From assembly GCA_965247705.1 (NCBI GenBank), contig CBDFHV010000062.1, forward strand, positions 1-26,120: a stretch of 26,120 nt of DNA, read 5' to 3'. This DNA comes from CBDFHV01 sp965247705. Lineage in GTDB: Bacteria; Pseudomonadota; Alphaproteobacteria; Rhodospirillales; CAMCUA01. The position numbers and the translations under genes are program-made. The notes beneath the pieces were generated by a model that saw nothing but the letters and a program-made list of their open reading frames with translations, did no database searches and had not been told where the DNA came from. Below, one piece after another: positions 22,886 to 26,120 of this stretch. The stretch's first letter is position 1, and the number at the start of each line of letters is the position of its first letter.

Positions 22886-24017
22886 GTGACGGCGCGCGTG
22901 GACGCGGCGCGGGTCCGTCGCTGGATGTTCGAGGAGGCCCTTCCCGTCTGGTGCGCGGCCGGCCGGGACCCGAAGGGCGGTTTCGCCGAGCATCTGACCC
23001 TGGACGGCCAGCCCGCGCCGAGCCCTTTCAAGCGGATGCGGGTCCAGGCGCGACAGGTCTACGTCTATTCCCACGCCGCCGTGATGGGCTGGCGCGGGCC
23101 GGCGCGGGAGGCTGCCAGCGCCGGATTCACCTTCATGACCCAGAAGTGCTGGCATCCGGAAGGCGGATTCGTCTTCAGCGTCGATGCCGATGGCGAGGTA
23201 GCGGAGCCGCGGCGGGAAACCTACGAGCAGGCCTTCGCGCTCAACGCCTGCGCCTGGTATCACCGGGCCTTCGGCGGCACCGAGGCCCTGGAGTGGGCAG
23301 GCCGTACGCTGGAATTCCTCGACCAGCGCCTGGCGGCCCCGAACGGCGGCTACCGGGAGTCCCTGCCGGACCAGCGACCCCGCTGCCAGAACCCTCACAT
23401 GCACCTTTTGGAGGCGCTGATGGCCCTCCACGAGGCCACCGGCGACCCGGACTCCCTGTCACGGGCAAAAGCCCTGATCCCGCTGTTCCGGGAGCGTTTC
23501 TACGACCCGGCCACCGGCACCCTGGGCGAGTTCTATGGCCAGGACTGGTCCCCGGCACCTGGGGACGAGGGCACCCACACCGAGCCCGGCCACCATTTCG
23601 AGTGGGTATGGCTGCTGAACAGGTATGGGGCGCTCAGCGGCGACCGTTCGGTGGATGCCTGCGCCGATGCCCTCTATCGTTTCGCCATCGCCCACGGGGT
23701 GGACGAGGACGGCCTGGCCTACGACGCCATCGGCAAGGACGGCGCCCGGCGGCAAGACAGCAAGCGCCTGTGGCCCCAGAACGAGGCCCTCAAGGCCCAC
23801 CTGGTCATGGCGGAACGGGGGCGCCGACGCGGACGCGTCAGCCCGCGCGGACCGGATCCTGGCCGCAACCTTCGCCCACTATCTGCACACCGGCCATGGG
23901 GTTTGGCAGGACCGCCTGCGGCGTGACCGCACGGGCTTCGCCAAAACGGCGCCGGCGTCGACCCTCTACCACCTGTTCCTGGCGTTCAGCGAGTACTTGC
24001 GGGTGCGGGAAGGGTAG
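22886..24017 (+). CDS. AGE-family epimerase/isomerase with a one-base frameshift
   Basis: Relatives epimerise N-acylglucosamine or isomerise mannose/fructose with an alpha6/alpha6 barrel. The first frame, GTG 22886 to 23926, contains MRVQARQVYVYSHAAVMGW, QKCWHPEGGFVFSVDADG, THTEPGHHFEWVWLLNRYG (catalytic His region) and DSKRLWPQNEALKAHLVMAERG. After that it loses sense. The correct tail continues in the next frame: ADADASARADRILAATF...HGVWQDRL...PASTLYHLFLAFSEYL, to TAG 24015-24017. The joint is a run of five G's at 23816-23821; four would restore one 376-codon gene. The frameshift removes the second catalytic His (STLYHL). Either a recent mutation or a sequencing error. Confidence 0.85.
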
Positions 24018-24056
24018 GTGCGCTCGGGCATCCGGCCTTGCTTCCTATAATGTCTT

Positions 24057-24139
24057 TGCCGGACTTGTTCCGGCAATCCATGGAACAGGGCCGACTCCGG
24101 CGTGTGCGGATGGATGGGTTCGCGGAACAAGTCCGCGAA
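24057..24139. repeat. paired palindromic intergenic repeat (RIME-like)
   Basis: Hairpins TGCCGGA-CTTGT-TCCGGCA (24057-24075) and TTCGCGGA-ACAAG-TCCGCGAA (24119-24139) face each other; their loops CTTGT and ACAAG are complementary. Similar ATGGATTGCCGG...-type repeats are widespread between genes in Alphaproteobacteria. It lies between the convergent epimerase-family and amidohydrolase genes and may also end transcription. The remaining bases of the 24018-24182 gap show nothing else. Confidence 0.8.
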
Positions 24140-24182
24140 TGACACGTGGGTGGGATCCTCGTCGCGGGTGCGCCCCCGCCCC

Positions 24183-25412
24183 TCACTCCAGCTCATTCTT
24201 GTAGAATGTCCCGTCCTTCATGATCGCCTTGAGGTAGCGGTCCGGGTTCTGGAGGACGCCCATGTCCTTCAGGGGATCGCCATCCACCACCAGCAGGTCG
24301 GCCCGCGCGTCGGGGGCGATGAGCCCCACGTCGCCCACCATCTGAAACAACTCGGCGGCGGTGCAGGTGGCGGCGCGGATGATGTCGATGGGGTCCATGA
24401 TCTCGCGGCGAATGGCGAACTCGCTGAGCTGGTGACGATGCAGCGACCCCAGCAGGTCGGTGCCGAAGACGGTCTTCGCCCCCGCCCGGTGGGTCTTTTC
24501 CAGGGCCCGCAATCCGGCGTCGAGAACGATGAAGACCTTTTCGTGCAGTTCCTTGGGCATGCCCGCTTCCAGGCCTTCCGTGGCCATGGCGCGATAGGTG
24601 GATAGGGTCGCCACGTGGAAGGCGTCGCGCTCGAGCAGGAGTTCCACCGTCCGGTCGTCGAGCAGGTTGCCATGCTCCACCGAGCGCACACCGCATTCCA
24701 GCGCCCGGTTGATGGCCCGGCCCGTATAGGCGTGGACGGCGACGTAGATATTGGCGGCCTCGGCCTCTTCCACCGCGGCGGTGATCTCTTCGCGGGAGAA
24801 CTGGGTGCTGTCGATGCGATCGGTGGGCGAGGCGACGCCACCCGAAACCATGAGCTTGAGGTGGTGGGCACCACGGCGGACCTCGTCCCGGCAGGCCTGG
24901 CGCACCTGCGGCACCCCATCGCAGATGCGGCCCAGGTCGAAGCAGCAGTAGCAGCTTTCGACCAAATTCTCGCCGGGGCCGCGGAAGTCGCCGTGACCCC
25001 CGGTCTGGGACAGGGCCCGGCCGCCGAACAGTACCCGCGGCCCGACCAGATAGCCCTCCTCCACCGCCTGGGCGAGGCCGAAGTCGGCGCCGCCCACGTC
25101 GCGGACCGTGGTGAAGCCCCGCATCAGCATGCCCTTCATGATGTCGGCGGCCCGCGCCGTCACGTAGGCGGGCGACCAGAAGCGGAGCTTGGCGATATCC
25201 GGCGAGGCGGCGTTGACGTGCACATGCCCGTCGCACAGGCCGGGCATCAGGGTCTTGCCCTTGAGGTCGATTACCGGGGCATCGCCGGACTTGCCCGCGC
25301 CGGGCGTCACCTCGGCGATGCGGCCGTCGTGCACGCGGACGCTGTGATCGGGCAGATAGGCTCCCTCGATAACGTCGAGCACGTTGGCGTTGCGGAACAG
25401 GACGTCGGTCAC
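24183..25412 (-). CDS. metal-dependent amidohydrolase
   Basis: This is an imidazolonepropionase/prolidase-like amidohydrolase of about 409 residues. Metal ligands are visible: HVHV (first two His, GLCDGHVHVNA), the Lys in HHLKLMVSGGVASP (likely carboxylated), VAVHAYTG, SVEHGNLL and the catalytic Asp in VFGTDLLGS. The C-terminus has ADLLVVDGDPLKDMGVL, the usual beta-sandwich return. A GTG at 25412 has a well-placed GGAGG five bases upstream and is preferred; the ATG at 25424, four codons earlier, is an alternative. Related enzymes hydrolyse Xaa-Pro dipeptides, organophosphates or cyclic amides, so substrate is open. It follows the GAF gene at a distance of about 60 bases. Confidence 0.88.
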   Translation of the reverse strand: MTDVLFRNANVLDVIEGAYLPDHSVRVHDGRIAEVTPGAGKSGDAPVIDLKGKTLMPGLCDGHVHVNAASPDIAKLRFWSPAYVTARAADIMKGMLMRGFTTVRDVGGADFGLAQAVEEGYLVGPRVLFGGRALSQTGGHGDFRGPGENLVESCYCCFDLGRICDGVPQVRQACRDEVRRGAHHLKLMVSGGVASPTDRIDSTQFSREEITAAVEEAEAANIYVAVHAYTGRAINRALECGVRSVEHGNLLDDRTVELLLERDAFHVATLSTYRAMATEGLEAGMPKELHEKVFIVLDAGLRALEKTHRAGAKTVFGTDLLGSLHRHQLSEFAIRREIMDPIDIIRAATCTAAELFQMVGDVGLIAPDARADLLVVDGDPLKDMGVLQNPDRYLKAIMKDGTFYKNELE

Positions 25413-25444
25413 GTCAGCCTCCATTCTCTTCGTGGAAATACGTC

Positions 25445-25494
25445 AGCCGCGGGCGGCGCGCAGTTCACGGTTTCAATTAGCCGCGGGCGGCGCG
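25445..25494. repeat. 16-bp direct repeat at the 3' end of the GAF gene
   Basis: AGCCGCGGGCGGCGCG occurs at 25445-25460 and 25479-25494. The second copy encodes the last residues (RAARG) and stop of the GAF protein; the first lies beyond the stop. A small local duplication, as seen at the end of bolA. Confidence 0.6.
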
Positions 25495-25983
25495 GCGATG
25501 AACGAAGGCGGGGGTCAACAGGCTGGCGAAGGCCATGCCGTTCTCCAGGTCCTCTTCGTCGAAGTAGTTGGCCTCGTGCAGCACGTTCATGCTGCCCATG
25601 ACCGTCCCGTCATACATAATCCGCAGGTTCATGATCGATTCGCAGCCCAGCCCCAAGAGGGTCTCGTGATCGGGGAAGTCCCGGCGAATGTCGTCGGCGT
25701 TCTGCCCCAGATTGGGCTCGCCCCGCTCGAAGAGCTTCTGCACGAATGGGGTCTTGGTCAGGGGCTTGCGGCCCATCAGCGGGTAAGCCTCCGGGCGGTT
25801 GGTGTAGAGGCGCTCCAAATAGCCCTGGTCCTCACGTACTTCCAGGATGGTGAACAGCTTGTGCCCGAAGGTGCGGTCCATAATCCGCTCGGCGGCGGCG
25901 AACAGGGCGTCGGGCTGTCCGGCGCCGCGCGCCGCATCGGCCAGTTCCCGCAACGCCGGCCATGGGTCTCCCTTCTTGCTCAT
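25477..25983 (-). CDS. GAF-domain protein
   Basis: The 168-residue protein consists of one GAF domain (about 20-160): LFAAAERIMDRTFGHKLFTILEVREDQGYLERLYTNRPEAYPLMGRKPL, then GCESIMNLRIMYDGTVMGSMNVLHEANYFDEEDLENGMAFASLLTPAF. GAF domains bind small ligands such as cyclic nucleotides, tetrapyrroles or metabolites; no kinase or cyclase output domain is attached. A GAGGAG ribosome-binding site precedes ATG 25983, which lies 13 bases after the permease stop. It shares the operon with the permease and probably the amidohydrolase, so a role as a small sensor or an auxiliary enzyme in the same degradation pathway is an inference. Confidence 0.87.
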   Translation of the reverse strand: MSKKGDPWPALRELADAARGAGQPDALFAAAERIMDRTFGHKLFTILEVREDQGYLERLYTNRPEAYPLMGRKPLTKTPFVQKLFERGEPNLGQNADDIRRDFPDHETLLGLGCESIMNLRIMYDGTVMGSMNVLHEANYFDEEDLENGMAFASLLTPAFVHRRAARG

Positions 25984-25996
25984 GATCTCGGTCTCC

Positions 25997-26120
25997 TCAA
26001 TTCTTAGATTTGCGCGCCGGCGTCAGCACCAGGACGTTGCCGATCAGCGTCAGCACAATGCCCGCCGCCGCCATCGCCGTCCAGACACAGGATTCCAGCC
26101 AGGTGGACAGCATCAAGGCG
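25997..26120 (-). CDS. DMT/EamA-type permease, C-terminal fragment
   Basis: Forty codons lie in the window and end at TGA 25997-25999. The peptide ALMLSTWLESCVWTAMAAAG, followed by IVLTLIGNVLVLTPARKSKN, shows a last transmembrane helix with a G..L.L.G..LVL pattern and a short basic tail, as in the last helix of EamA-type transporters. The larger part is beyond the window edge, so family and substrate are tentative. It precedes the GAF gene with a gap of 13 bases, which suggests one operon with the amidohydrolase. Confidence 0.45.
   Translation of the reverse strand, partial: ALMLSTWLESCVWTAMAAAGIVLTLIGNVLVLTPARKSKN

Noticed and set aside
23951..24204. Protein-like frame over the repeat region (VFAGLVPAIHG...)
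   Set aside because: It is the translation of an intergenic palindromic repeat; the real epimerase frame ends at 24017.
1..26120. CRISPR arrays, tRNA or rRNA genes, cobalamin riboswitch
   Set aside because: No regularly spaced repeats with unique spacers, no cloverleaf or rRNA sequence, and no B12-box-like motif upstream of cobS were found on reading.

Overview
The window is GC-rich (visibly about 65%), uses GTG starts and overlapping ATGA/TGATG stop-start junctions, and carries gene blocks typical of Alphaproteobacteria: xerD next to aroK-aroB and a CorC-type transporter, then a J-domain gene with cobS-cobT and rpmB. Small RHH_4, DUF2889 and BolA genes point the same way. A Rhodospirillales-type chromosome is the best guess, but no rRNA or other taxonomic marker is present to fix it. 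Layout: 1-1080 holds the tail of a TauD-like dioxygenase, a class II aldolase/adducin gene and a pair of palindromic repeats. 1084-4081 (minus strand) reads a 46-residue membrane-anchored protein, a secreted alpha-helical protein of unknown function whose frame is broken by one base, and xerD. Diverging from these, 4291-8409 (plus) reads aroK, aroB, a CorC/HlyC-type membrane protein, a two-CBS protein and a DUF2889 protein. 8456-9507 is an IS630-family element (copy 1) inserted in the last codons of an RHH_4 gene. bolA (minus) then diverges from a J-domain gene, cobS, cobT and a phytase-like exported esterase (plus). rpmB, a sulfotransferase and a glycosyltransferase lie on the minus strand and diverge from a class V aminotransferase. 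18880-21747 is a higBA toxin-antitoxin operon split by two nested IS630-type elements. A D-amino-acid transaminase and an N-acylglucosamine-2-epimerase-family gene (with a one-base frameshift) follow. The right end is a minus-strand group of DMT permease (partial), GAF protein and metal-dependent amidohydrolase. The most striking arrangement is at 19156-21443. One IS630-type element landed on the TA of the TAG stop codon of higB, keeping the toxin frame intact and pushing the antitoxin gene about 2.3 kb away with its own ribosome-binding site. A second, different IS630-type element then landed on the TA of the TAG stop codon of the first transposase. The second element is almost identical to copy 1 at 8456-9507, but its A tract at the OrfA/OrfB junction is A9 instead of A8. 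Neither length gives an uninterrupted transposase, so production of full-length enzyme would need slippage. Functional links: AroK and AroB are shikimate-pathway enzymes; CobS and CobT are the AAA+ chaperone part of the aerobic cobaltochelatase (CobN is not in the window); the sulfotransferase and glycosyltransferase probably act together on a polysaccharide or lipid; and the D-amino-acid transaminase and sugar epimerase overlap closely enough to be co-transcribed.
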